DNA of 64,000 bases, taken from contig OZ246981.1 of assembly GCA_965232455.1 (NCBI GenBank), positions 4,464,001-4,528,000 on the forward strand, given 5' to 3'. Positions within the stretch are counted from its first letter, which is position 1, and each line of letters begins with the position of its first letter. Below, piece after piece: positions 43,686 to 52,680 of the stretch. The translations under genes were made by a program, and so were the position numbers. Origin of the DNA: JBFGFX01 sp965232455. GTDB lineage: Bacteria > Pseudomonadota > Gammaproteobacteria > Steroidobacterales > Woeseiaceae. The notes beneath the pieces are model-generated. The model was not told the DNA's origin, ran no database searches, and saw only the letters and a list, made by a program, of their open reading frames with translations.

Positions 43686-44159
43686 TCAGGGTGAGCAGTA
43701 TTCCTCGACCTGCTCCTGAACCCTGGCGCGGGCGGCCTCGATCTGGCTGTCGTCGAGATACGTGCGTTCGCCGCTGTCGTCGACGCGGTACAGGCGGCGG
43801 GAAGTGATGAAGCGCTCGAGGCGCTCCCGGTAGGTGGTGCACATGTTCGCGCGTTCCTCGGCTTCGGCCTTCAGTTTGTCGGCTTCTTCCTGCGCCTCCG
43901 CCGCGGCCGCGCGGGCATCGTTCCTCTCCGCCTCTCGTTCGAGACGCGCCTCCACGCCGGACTGAACCCGCGCGGAATTAGTGGGCCTGGACGCAATCGC
44001 AACGCGTTCCACCCCGGTCTGCGCCGTGGGGCCGTCGCCGGTGGGCCGGTCGCCGTAGTGGACGTTGCCCTCGGCGTCTACCCACTTGTAAATCTCGCTC
44101 GCGGCGGCCGTGGACAGAGCAGCGCCGAGTATCAGCGCGATAGTGGTGAATTTCCTCAT
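43686..44159 (-). CDS. Exported DUF4124 protein
   Basis: 157 residues. Signal peptide MRKFTTIALILGAALSTAAA, then DUF4124 (SEIYKWVDAEGNVHYGDRPT). The rest is a charged helix (RLEREAERNDARAAAAEAQE) with two Cys (MCTTYRERL and the terminal EYCSP) that may bridge. It lies 83 bases upstream of algZ on the same strand. Second DUF4124 protein in the window; unknown function. Confidence 0.88.
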   Translation of the reverse strand: MRKFTTIALILGAALSTAAASEIYKWVDAEGNVHYGDRPTGDGPTAQTGVERVAIASRPTNSARVQSGVEARLEREAERNDARAAAAEAQEEADKLKAEAEERANMCTTYRERLERFITSRRLYRVDDSGERTYLDDSQIEAARARVQEQVEEYCSP

Positions 44160-44327
44160 CTGAGCAATCCTAAACTGTGCGTCTTGGGCCGGGAATCTGG
44201 CGCTCCCGTGCCGTCCTCTCATGCACGCAACAGTAACGTACCGACGACTTTAAATTACAGCATGATACCGGCAAATTTGTTGTGATTTCGTTCACAGCCA
44301 AAAGCGTGCGCGGATCGCGAACAAAGA

Positions 44328-44349
44328 TAGCGGGCCCGAAGGCCCGCTA
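44328..44349 (-). terminator. Hairpin terminator downstream of amt (UUCG loop)
   Basis: On the minus strand TAGCGGGCC-TTCG-GGCCCGCTA: a perfect nine-pair stem closed by the very stable UUCG tetraloop, followed by the T-rich ATCTTTGTT. It lies about 100 bases beyond the amt stop. No other gene or motif is seen in the 44160-44451 gap. Confidence 0.75.
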
Positions 44350-44451
44350 AATTGCGTCATGACCGCTAAACGTGCGCTCCATCGGCAAGAACGACGGGGA
44401 TGTCGTGTGTTGGGTCATCTCATAGGACATAACCCGCAACGCGCACAAGCG

Positions 44452-45735
<1,284 letters not shown>

Positions 45736-45758
45736 CGGAAACTCCTCTTGTTATGTGT

Positions 45759-46097
45759 TCAAACGGCTTCGTCACCGGTTTCGCCGGTGCGGATCCGAAC
45801 GGCCTGTTCGACGGTGGTCACGAAAACCTTGCCGTCGCCGATCTTTCCGGTCCTGGCGATGTTGACGATGGTTTCGACGACCTGATCGACGATCCCGTCG
45901 GCAACGGCCAGCTCGATTTTTATTTTTGGCAGGAAGTCGACGGTGTATTCGGCGCCGCGGTACAGCTCGGTGTGACCGCGCTGTCTGCCGAAGCCCTTGA
46001 CGTCGGTCACCGTGATTCCCTTGATGCCGATGTCGCCGACAGCCTGGCGGACGTCATCGAGTTTGAACGGCTTGATGATCGCCGTGATCATTTTCAT
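45759..46097 (-). CDS. glnK: Nitrogen regulatory PII protein GlnK
   Basis: 112 residues. MKMITAIIKPFKLDDVRQAV start, T-loop GFGRQRGHTELYRGAEY with the uridylylated Tyr51 in place, and the ATP-binding segments of the C-terminus (TGKIGDGKVFV, the B-loop). Trimeric signal protein that binds 2-oxoglutarate and ATP and gates Amt, encoded directly behind it. Confidence 0.97.
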   Translation of the reverse strand: MKMITAIIKPFKLDDVRQAVGDIGIKGITVTDVKGFGRQRGHTELYRGAEYTVDFLPKIKIELAVADGIVDQVVETIVNIARTGKIGDGKVFVTTVEQAVRIRTGETGDEAV

Positions 46098-46163
46098 GAG
46101 ATTTCCCCTGTCTCCTGTGGTTTGGATGTCACGGGCGGTGTGGCCCGCCCGGTTCGTAATGAG

Positions 46164-46784
46164 TCAGTTGATCTCGAAGGTCTTCCCGAGCGTGATCACA
46201 ACGGCTTCGTCGGCGTCGCCGAGCAGTTCCTCGTTGCCGAAAATCAGGGAGAGTCCCAGGTCGATGTCCGCGAGTTCCGTTGCGTAGCCGAACTCCAGGT
46301 ACTCACCGGCAAAGTCCTTGGAAAAACCGGCGTACTTGCCGTAGAGGCCGTTTTTTTCCAGGGTCAGGGCGTAATAGGCATACTCTTGCGTGCCGTTGCC
46401 GAAGTTGCCGTATTCGCCGATGGCGACGTCGAGCGTCGCGAAACCGTAGCCCGTGCTCAGGTTGATCTCCTCGTAGGTGTCGTCGAAATCCTGCGTGTAG
46501 TAGTAGCCCGTGAAGCCGACGCCGTACGAGACGTCGCCGATTTCCCCCGCAAAGCCCAGATAACCGTCGACTTCCAGGCCCTGCCCGACGTCGGCCGTCC
46601 AGGCGCCGGCGTAAAAACCGTTCTTCTCGAAATCGAGCCCGGCCGAGGCCGAAGAACTGGCCTGGAAAAACCCGCGGTAGTAGTAGTCACTTGCAAAACC
46701 GAGGTTGGCCGACAGCTCGGCCGCGGCATGACCGCTTGCGAGGACGCCGAGGAACAAAAGCGAGATAACACGCCAAATTTTCAT
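46164..46784 (-). CDS. TorF-family putative outer-membrane porin
   Basis: 206 residues from the ATG at 46784. Signal peptide MKIWRVISLLFLGVLASGHA; mature barrel beginning ELSANLGFASDYYYRGFFQA, the hallmark of the family (N-terminal SxNxGxxSDYxxRG), and ending VVITLGKTFEIN with aromatic Phe near the end. Commonly found next to glnK-amt; here it is the first gene of that operon, so it probably takes up small nitrogen compounds through the outer membrane. Confidence 0.9.
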   Translation of the reverse strand: MKIWRVISLLFLGVLASGHAAAELSANLGFASDYYYRGFFQASSSASAGLDFEKNGFYAGAWTADVGQGLEVDGYLGFAGEIGDVSYGVGFTGYYYTQDFDDTYEEINLSTGYGFATLDVAIGEYGNFGNGTQEYAYYALTLEKNGLYGKYAGFSKDFAGEYLEFGYATELADIDLGLSLIFGNEELLGDADEAVVITLGKTFEIN

Positions 46785-46844
46785 GTCGTTCTCCTGATCG
46801 CATCGTGAGTTCCCCGTCATCGTTGCCGTTGTTCCGTTGGCGGC

Positions 46845-46860
46845 TGCAGCATCCGTGCCA
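46845..46860 (-). promoter_or_regulatory. Sigma-54 promoter of the porin-glnK-amt operon
   Basis: Minus strand TGGCACGGATGCTGCA. It matches the sigma-54 consensus TGGCACG-N4-TTGCW at all fixed positions but one (C for the first T of TTGC), with correct -24/-12 spacing. It lies about 60 bases ahead of the porin start. Confidence 0.75.
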
Positions 46861-46914
46861 GAATGCGGAATCGTTTTGGAAATCAATCGGTAACATTTCC
46901 CGGGTTCGATTCGC

Positions 46915-46931
46915 TGCACCGCCGCGGTGCG
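46915..46931. promoter_or_regulatory. NtrC binding site
   Basis: TGCACC-GCCGC-GGTGCG, 16 of 17 symmetric positions of the NtrC box (TGCACC-N5-GGTGCA). It is 55 bases upstream of the sigma-54 element, as expected for an enhancer, and points to control by the NtrBC nitrogen system. Confidence 0.72.
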
Positions 46932-47041
46932 GCGATTCGTCAGGTCGCCCCGGCTTGGAAAACGCTTTCAGTTGCTACTAGGGCCCGTTGCGGCCGAAAC
47001 CGGCGCTGGTCTTTTGCGGCTTACTGCGGTATCAATTCGCC

Positions 47042-47398
47042 ATGACCAGTGAATCCATCGATCAGTTGGCGCGGCGGCTCGCCGAATCCCTGCCGCAGGG
47101 TTTGCGTACGATGCGCGGTGAACTCGAACAGAACTTTCGTTCCATCCTGCAAAGCGGCCTTGCGCGCCTGGACCTCGTGACGCGGGAGGAGTTCGAGATC
47201 CAGGAAACGGTGCTGGCGCGCACGCGCGCCAAACTGGAAGCGCTCGAGGAGCGTCTGCAAAGCCTGGAAGCCGCGTCGTCCGGCGCCGCGGTCAAACCTT
47301 CAAAGAAGGCCGCGGGCAAGAAAGCGGCGACAAAAAAAGCGGCCAGCAAAACGGCCGCGAAAAAGAAAAAGAAGAAGGCGACCACAAAAAAAGCCTGA
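47042..47398 (+). CDS. ubiK: UbiK accessory factor with Lys/Ala-rich tail
   Basis: 118 residues from the ATG at 47042. The N-terminal 80 residues are the BMFP/UbiK domain (IDQLARRLAESLPQGLRTMR, then VTREEFEIQETVLARTRAKL coiled coil), which forms a trimer with UbiJ and lipid for ubiquinone synthesis. Unusually, the last 32 residues are almost only Lys, Ala and Thr (KKAAGKKAATKKAASKTAAK), like histone-H1-type tails, and probably bind nucleic acid or lipid. The 3' end of this gene is duplicated at 48596-48636. Confidence 0.88.
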   Translation: MTSESIDQLARRLAESLPQGLRTMRGELEQNFRSILQSGLARLDLVTREEFEIQETVLARTRAKLEALEERLQSLEAASSGAAVKPSKKAAGKKAATKKAASKTAAKKKKKKATTKKA

Positions 47399-47506
47399 CC
47401 GCAGACCGGGCGTGATTCGTACCGAGCCCGGGGCGGGCCGTTCGGAACCGCGGTCGTGTGAGATATCGAGTGTGCACGACGGCGTGCTGTTTCTCGACAA
47501 GCTGCC
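47399..47506 (+). pseudogene. Decayed, internally deleted copy of the comM 5' leader and Walker B region
   Basis: Bases 47399-47446 match the leader before comM (48624-48700) with a gap of about 20 bases. Bases 47460-47506 match comM 49604-49650 at 40 of 47 positions, including the HNGVLFLDELP codons. The region between (about 900 bases of comM) is missing. Together with the ubiK tail copy at 48596 this shows a past duplication of the ubiK-comM junction. Confidence 0.7.
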
Positions 47507-47549
47507 AGCACAGCAGTTTGGATCGAATTGAGCCGATATCGCGCAGGTT

Positions 47550-47626
47550 GGGGGCCTGTAATGTCAGATCCCTAACGGCGACACCCACGTTGTAAGAGCG
47601 GCGCTTGCCTGCTGAGCTATGGCTCC
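47550..47626 (-). tRNA. Degenerate tRNA-like sequence (Val/UAC-like), probably pseudo
   Basis: 77 bases on the minus strand. GGAGCC start and GGCCCC near the end pair at five of six positions; TAGCTCAGCAGG is a perfect A-box/D-arm; CTTACAA is a canonical anticodon loop (UAC) on a stem with one mismatch; the T-arm is poor and TTACA is surplus. It overlaps the end of the SRPBCC gene. Not likely to be functional. Confidence 0.35.
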
Positions 47627-48204
47627 GGACCATCACCGCTGACGTTATCGGAAGAAGTCTGCTCGGATTCCTCCGCCGGATAACCGTCCGGCAATCCCTG
47701 CTGGGGGCCCGCTTTCGTTTCGATTTTCTTTGCGTAGTATTTGAACTTCTTCAGCCAGACGTCGACTGCGAACTTGGCGAGAACCGCTCCCTCTAGCAGT
47801 AGATCCAGGTTTTCGAGGCAAAGCTCCCAACCGGCCGCGTTGCGCGCGCCGGAGGAAGCATCTGTGAAGCTATCGGAAAAGACGAGCCTGCAACCATCTC
47901 CCTCCGGTATCAGCCTGCATTCGTAAAAGTGATCGCCCCAACGAAATTCCAGATGATGCGGAGGATCAGCCTTCAGAACTTCGCCGCGAAGTTCTTCATC
48001 GGACAACCCTTCACCCTCGCCGTGCAGGAACGTGAATCGAAGCTTCGCGCCTACCCTCCATTCTCCCTCGACGTCGCAGGGGAACCATTGCCGCAATAGT
48101 TCGCGCTCGGTTAAAACCCGCCAGACCTTTTCTGGCGGGTGTGGCAGGCGGCGCTCAAACAAAAGCGTATATCGTGGGCCATCCATCGAGAACGTCGCGT
48201 CCAT
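47617..48204 (-). CDS. SRPBCC / AHSA1-type ligand-binding protein
   Basis: 195 residues. START-like fold: YTLLFERRLPHPPEKVWRVL then ELLRQWFPCDVEGEWRVGAK, the SRPBCC/AHSA1 pattern, VFSDSFTD and GWELCLENLDLLLEG. A C-terminal extension (about residues 150-195) is low complexity. These proteins bind small hydrophobic ligands. Encoded with an ArsR repressor one base upstream, the usual pairing, so it is likely repressed and released by the same signal. The pair is inserted between ubiK and comM. Confidence 0.88.
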   Translation of the reverse strand: MDATFSMDGPRYTLLFERRLPHPPEKVWRVLTERELLRQWFPCDVEGEWRVGAKLRFTFLHGEGEGLSDEELRGEVLKADPPHHLEFRWGDHFYECRLIPEGDGCRLVFSDSFTDASSGARNAAGWELCLENLDLLLEGAVLAKFAVDVWLKKFKYYAKKIETKAGPQQGLPDGYPAEESEQTSSDNVSGDGPEP

Positions 48205-48205
48205 C

Positions 48206-48511
48206 TCAATCCTCCATCGATTCGAGAGTTCGTTCCATTGCGCTCAACCGCCTTTCCCAAAATGCGCGGTAGGGCGCCAACCAGTCGTCGACCTCACGCA
48301 GCCCCTCGGGATTCAGCCGGTACATACGTCGTTGCGCGTCCACGCGTGCTGCAGCCAGCCCAGCTTCGCGTAAAACCCGCAGCTGCTTCGAGATCGCCGG
48401 CTGGTTCATCTCAAGCCGCTCCGCCAGGGCGCCCACGGATTTCTCGCCGTTGCGGAGTTCGTCCAGCAAGCGTCTTCGCGTGGGATCTGCCAGGAGTTCA
48501 AACCCGTTCAT
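48206..48511 (-). CDS. ArsR-family winged-helix repressor
   Basis: 101 residues: FELLADPTRRRLLDELRNGE, KSVGALAERLEMNQPAISKQ, LRVLREAGLAAARVDAQRRM, the standard ArsR winged helix. No metal-binding CVC motif, so the ligand is not a metal of the classic type; this subgroup usually works with a SRPBCC partner. It probably represses its own operon through the palindrome at 48522-48541. Confidence 0.92.
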   Translation of the reverse strand: MNGFELLADPTRRRLLDELRNGEKSVGALAERLEMNQPAISKQLRVLREAGLAAARVDAQRRMYRLNPEGLREVDDWLAPYRAFWERRLSAMERTLESMED

Positions 48512-48521
48512 AATGGACTTA

Positions 48522-48541
48522 ATATGCCTCTATAGGCATAT
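48522..48541. promoter_or_regulatory. ArsR operator palindrome
   Basis: ATATGCC-TCTATA-GGCATAT, seven-base perfect arms, 11 bases upstream of the repressor start. A further ATATGCC half-site overlaps its right end (48538-48544). Confidence 0.72.
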
Positions 48542-48595
48542 GCCTGTCAAAGCAAATATCGCCGTTTCGCGCAAAGATCAAAAGTTCACGAAATA

Positions 48596-48700
48596 GAAAA
48601 AAAGGAGGGCGGCAGCAAAAAAAGCCTGGTTGCAAACTGGCTGTGATTCGTGCCGAGCCCTGGGAGGATGGATGCGACACATCGCGGCGGGCCGTTCGGA
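48596..48700 (+). repeat. Duplicated ubiK tail and comM leader (second copy)
   Basis: Begins with a Lys-codon run and GGCGGCAGCAAAAAAAGCCTGG, corresponding to the last ubiK codons (the TGA stop reads TGG), then GTGATTCGTGCCGAGCCC and GGCGGGCCGTTCGGA, all matching 47369-47446. It forms the other flank of the inserted ArsR/SRPBCC module. Confidence 0.72.
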
Positions 48701-48739
48701 CCCCTGCACGACGGCCCGATTGACGGTCAACAGGGCCTG

Positions 48740-50233
48740 ATGGGTCTTGCGACTCTCCACTGCCGCGCGCAGCTCGGCGTCGCGGCGCCCGCGGTCACCA
48801 TCGAGGTTTTGCTGTCCGGCGGTTTGCCCTCGTTCTCCATCGTGGGCCTCGCCGAAACCGCGGTCCGGGAGAGCAAAGACCGGGTCCGCGGCGCGATATT
48901 GAGCTCCGGTTTCGAGTTTCCGCAGCGCCGCATCACCATCAGCCTGGGCCCGGCGGACATGCGCAAGAGCGGCGGCCGATTCGATTTGGCGATCGCGCTC
49001 GGCATCTTACTGGCGGGCCGGCAGGTGCCGGGCGAGGCGGCGCGCGGCGCCGAATTCTACGGGGAGCTTGCGTTGAGCGGCGAGCTGCGGCCGGTGCCCG
49101 GTATTCTCCCGGCGGCGATCAAGGCGGCGGAGTCCGGCAGGGCGGTGTTCGTTCCGCGACAAAACGTCTCCGAAGCCGCGCTTGCAAACGCGGCGGTCCA
49201 CGGTGCCGGTTCGCTGCTGGAAGTAACCGCCCATCTGGGCGGTTCCGCGCCGATTGAAACACACGCCGTGGCCGCGTCGATGGACGTGTCCGGCCGCGAC
49301 AGCGACCTGCGCGACGTTCGCGGTCAAACGCACGCGCGCCGGGCGCTCGAGATAGCGGCCGCCGGCGGACACAATCTGATTTTCACAGGCCCGCCCGGCA
49401 CGGGCAAAAGCATGCTGGCGCGGCGCCTGCCCGGGATACTGCCGCCGATGTCCTATACGGAAGCCTTGGAAACGGCGGCGGTCGATTCGGTGCTGGGGGT
49501 TCCGTTCGATCGCCGGCGTTGGCGGCAGCGCCGGTTCAGGGCGCCGCATCGCTCGGCGTCCGCAGCGGCGCTGGTTGGCGGCGGCTCGGACCCGCGGCCG
49601 GGCGAGATATCGAGAGCGCACAACGGCGTGCTGTTTCTGGACGAATTGCCCGAATGGAGCCGTCACGTGCTGGAAACGCTGCGCGAGCCGATCGAGACGG
49701 GTTTCATCACGATCTCGCGCGCGGGCCGGCAGGCGGAGTTTCCGGCGCGCTTTCAGCTGGTGGCCGCGATGAATCCCTGTCCCTGCGGTTACCTCGGCGA
49801 TCCGAACGGCGAGTGCCATTGCACCAAGGACGCGGTCACGAAATACCGCAGCCGGATATCGGGGCCGCTGCTCGACCGCATCGACATGCGGGTCTCCGTA
49901 CCGAGGCCGCCGGCGAACGCGCTCAGGCGCGACGCCCGGGAACCGGAAGGCAGCGCGGCGGTTGCGAGGCGGGTCACGCGCGCGCGCCGCCGGCAGATGG
50001 AGCGCGCCGGTGTTTGTAATGCGTTTCTGGAGGGCGATGGGCTGCAATCCTGTTGCGCCGTTACCGATGCGGTGCCGGCGATACTGGAGCGGGCGGCGGA
50101 ACGTTTCGCGATGTCGATCCGCGCGCAGCACCGGGTGTTGAGAGTTGCGCGGACGATTGCCGACATGGCCGAGGAGGACGTCATCGATGACGAGCACGCC
50201 GCCGAGGCGCTGGCGCTGAGGGGCTTGAGTTGA
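48740..50233 (+). CDS. comM: ComM / YifB Mg-chelatase-like AAA+ helicase
   Basis: Branch-migration helicase for natural transformation and recombination. 497 residues from the ATG at 48740 (MGLATLHCRAQLGVAAPAVT, as in E. coli YifB); upstream in-frame codons lie in the duplicated leader. N-terminal Lon-like domain, Walker A FTGPPGTGKSMLARR (about residue 215), HNGVLFLDELPEW Walker B, LVAAMNPCPCGYLG, Cys-rich insert, and the C-terminal Mg-chelatase domain. In FRAPHRSAS the usual second His is Arg. Normal length for the family. Confidence 0.95.
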   Translation: MGLATLHCRAQLGVAAPAVTIEVLLSGGLPSFSIVGLAETAVRESKDRVRGAILSSGFEFPQRRITISLGPADMRKSGGRFDLAIALGILLAGRQVPGEAARGAEFYGELALSGELRPVPGILPAAIKAAESGRAVFVPRQNVSEAALANAAVHGAGSLLEVTAHLGGSAPIETHAVAASMDVSGRDSDLRDVRGQTHARRALEIAAAGGHNLIFTGPPGTGKSMLARRLPGILPPMSYTEALETAAVDSVLGVPFDRRRWRQRRFRAPHRSASAAALVGGGSDPRPGEISRAHNGVLFLDELPEWSRHVLETLREPIETGFITISRAGRQAEFPARFQLVAAMNPCPCGYLGDPNGECHCTKDAVTKYRSRISGPLLDRIDMRVSVPRPPANALRRDAREPEGSAAVARRVTRARRRQMERAGVCNAFLEGDGLQSCCAVTDAVPAILERAAERFAMSIRAQHRVLRVARTIADMAEEDVIDDEHAAEALALRGLS

Positions 50234-50444
50234 GCGCCGCCTGACGTTCCGGGTGGGGAACCGGCAATCCTCGCCGCGTTGGCCGCAACACCGGCGGCTT
50301 CGACACCGGGCCGCTGATCAACGACTCGCCATTCGATACGCTGGTAAACCACGCCAGAGGGGCTTGCTCGTTCCAGACAAAAGAAATTTCCTTGCCGGAT
50401 TCGCAATTTTTGTTGAACATTGACACTGGAGGAAGAAGAGTCCG

Positions 50445-50876
50445 ATGACCAATCTCAAAGACCAGATAGAAGAAAAAATCCGCAAAGAACGCGAGCGGTC
50501 CGACAAGCCCGGGCAGAACCAACAGAACGTTGCGGGCGAGGACGCGGGCCAATTGGACGCCATTCGACCCAGACTCGACGAACTGGCCCATACGGCGGAC
50601 AACTACAGTGTGGAAGTCCGCTACGCCAAAGGCCCGTATTCCGCGGCGATCGCCGTGGTGGAACTGGACGACGCTGACGGGACCTGGGTTGCGGCCTGGC
50701 ACGTCGGTACGACCGTTGGCGGTTCAGCCCATGATTGGGAAGTGACCTACAACCCCTACGGCGTCGAGACGCAACACGAATGGTTCCGTAATTCCGACGA
50801 ACTGTTCAAATACCTGACGGCTTCGATTGCGGAACGGGTCATTGAAATGGAGGCGGACGAAGGCGGTGAAGCCTGA
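50445..50876 (+). CDS. Conserved hypothetical protein, 143 aa
   Basis: I do not recognise the family. The N-terminal 40 residues are a charged coil (LKDQIEEKIRKERERSDKPG), followed by a beta-rich domain (NYSVEVRYAKGPYSAAIAVV, TWVAAWHVGTTVGGSAHDWE, VTYNPYGVETQHEWF) and a helix. No signal peptide or membrane segment. GGAGGAAG ribosome site upstream. Transcribed away from comM and convergent with the phosphate transporter. Confidence 0.7.
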   Translation: MTNLKDQIEEKIRKERERSDKPGQNQQNVAGEDAGQLDAIRPRLDELAHTADNYSVEVRYAKGPYSAAIAVVELDDADGTWVAAWHVGTTVGGSAHDWEVTYNPYGVETQHEWFRNSDELFKYLTASIAERVIEMEADEGGEA

Positions 50877-50951
50877 GCACAAACGCCGCCATACGTCGCT
50901 CCTGATGATTGCACGTCTTTGGAACGGGGAACGACGACGGTGCGTGTCGAT

Positions 50952-52217
50952 TCATTCGATCTCGACGTCCCGGGACTCGACCTCCGCCTCCTCGACCGCC
51001 CCCGTCTCTTCCGCCGCGACAATGGACGGGTTCGGTTCCGAGAACACGGACTGACCGACAAACGCCAGTCCCGGCAACACGAAAAACACGCCCAGCAGAT
51101 AGGCGAAGGCCCAGAAGCGATTGACGGCCACGCGCGCACCCAGCCACCCGGCCGACTTGAGCGGCAGCGCGCGCAACCACGGCAGGACCATGAAAAGGAC
51201 CACGCCGATCAGGTTGTAGAACAGGTGCACGAGCGCAATCTGGAGCGCCACGGTTTCGTAGGGGCCGCTGACGGACGTGGCGGCCAGCAGCGCCGTGATA
51301 CAGGTGCCCAGGTTGGCGCCGAGCGTAAACGGCAGAATCTGCCGGACCGTCAGGACGCCCGCGCCGCCCAGCGGCACGACCAGGCTCGTGGTGGTCGAGG
51401 ACGACTGGACCAGCACGGTGACGACGGTGCCGGAGGCGACGCCGGCGAGCGGCCCGCGACCGATCGCCCCGTCGACGAGTCCGCGGGCGCGCCCCATCAT
51501 CAGGGTCTTGAGCAGCCGGCCAAGGTAAAGAACCGACGCGACGATGAGGGCGATACCGATGCCGATGGTCAGTGTGGCGCCAATCGTCGCCGGCAGGTTG
51601 CTCATGACCCCGAGGACAGCGTCGACGACCGGGTCGGTCAGCCCTCCGACCACGTCGAAGTCCTTGATCGAGGCGCCGTTTTCGCCCTCGAACCAGCCTG
51701 CCGCGGCGCCGGCCATTTTTTCCAGCGGCCGGTAGGCGAGTTCCACCGGCAGGAAAATCAGGATGCTGTACAGATTGAAGAAATCGTGGACCGTCGCGGC
51801 CTGCATCGAGCGGGCGAACGAGCCGCGGTCGGAGATGTTTCCCAGCGCGACGATCGTGTTCGTGATCGTGGTGCCCATGTTGGCGCCGATGATCATCGGC
51901 ACGGCGGTTGCAACCGGTACGCCGCCGGCGACCAGCCCGACGATGACCGACGTCACGGTGCTGGAGGATTGCACCAGCGCGGTGGCGAGGATGCCGAGGA
52001 CCACGCCGATCAGCGGATTGCTCGCAAACGCGAAGATACGTTCGGCGCCGCCGGCGCCGCCGGATATCCACTTGAAGCCGTCCCCGATAACGCCGACGCC
52101 CACGAGCAGCGCGTAGATCAGGAAGAGGGAGGCAATCCACAACGTCGCTCCGGCGGACGGGCGTTCGGTTTCGTCGAAGCCGGTGGCGGCGTCGGTCGTA
52201 GGATCCGGCGAGGCCAT
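50952..52217 (-). CDS. Na/Pi cotransporter family protein (NptA-like)
   Basis: 421 residues, about nine membrane helices in two repeats. Each repeat has the sodium/phosphate QSSS signature: TALVQSSSTVTSVIVGLVAG and TVLVQSSSTTTSLVVPLGGA, followed by GANMGTTITN and GANLGTCITA. It lacks the C-terminal PhoU domain of larger relatives; the tail is acidic (EETGAVEEAEVESRDVEIE). Sodium-driven phosphate uptake is expected. No Pho-box was recognised upstream. Confidence 0.93.
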   Translation of the reverse strand: MASPDPTTDAATGFDETERPSAGATLWIASLFLIYALLVGVGVIGDGFKWISGGAGGAERIFAFASNPLIGVVLGILATALVQSSSTVTSVIVGLVAGGVPVATAVPMIIGANMGTTITNTIVALGNISDRGSFARSMQAATVHDFFNLYSILIFLPVELAYRPLEKMAGAAAGWFEGENGASIKDFDVVGGLTDPVVDAVLGVMSNLPATIGATLTIGIGIALIVASVLYLGRLLKTLMMGRARGLVDGAIGRGPLAGVASGTVVTVLVQSSSTTTSLVVPLGGAGVLTVRQILPFTLGANLGTCITALLAATSVSGPYETVALQIALVHLFYNLIGVVLFMVLPWLRALPLKSAGWLGARVAVNRFWAFAYLLGVFFVLPGLAFVGQSVFSEPNPSIVAAEETGAVEEAEVESRDVEIE

Positions 52218-52680
52218 GAGTGGGGGGCGGAGCTCCGGTGCTTACGGAACGGTGAGAGTGCCTGATTGGCCGGGCCAGTTGAACAAACCCCGGCAGCTTC
52301 GCGCGGGATTTCGCAGTCACTACGCGCGTCCTGGTTACGCTCGTAATCTAGCGGTAACGTATCTTTTGTCCGGAACGCGCTTCGGGAATGTCGTCGGCCA
52401 GCGTGGACTTGGGGGAAATCGGTTTTGGGATCGCGGCCGGACAAGATTGGCGAATACCAGGCATTAAGCACCACGATACCGTTGAGCGTATTGCCGGCAT
52501 ATGGTGCCGAAGAGGGCGTGATGCCTAGCGCAGACGCCGAAGAGTGGTGTCAGTTCTTTCTGAAGCTCGAAAATCCAATGGCTTCATAAATTGCGATTTA
52601 ACCCCTGAATTCCGCCGAACTTCCAGGCAAGCGATAGCAAACCTGCGAGCGGAATTTCGACATCGCGCCTTTGAGCGATT
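52218..52680. other. Intergenic region, no gene recognised
   Basis: 463 bases between the phosphate transporter and the retropepsin-like protein. Short frames on both strands (for example 52183-52467) have no recognisable features. It must carry the promoter of the transporter gene at 52217 downward, but no clear promoter, repeat or terminator was found. Confidence 0.4.

Noticed and set aside
50919..52265. Long plus-strand frame opposite the Na/Pi transporter
   Set aside because: The minus-strand protein has QSSS signatures and membrane helices; the plus frame is His/Asp/Arg-rich noise.
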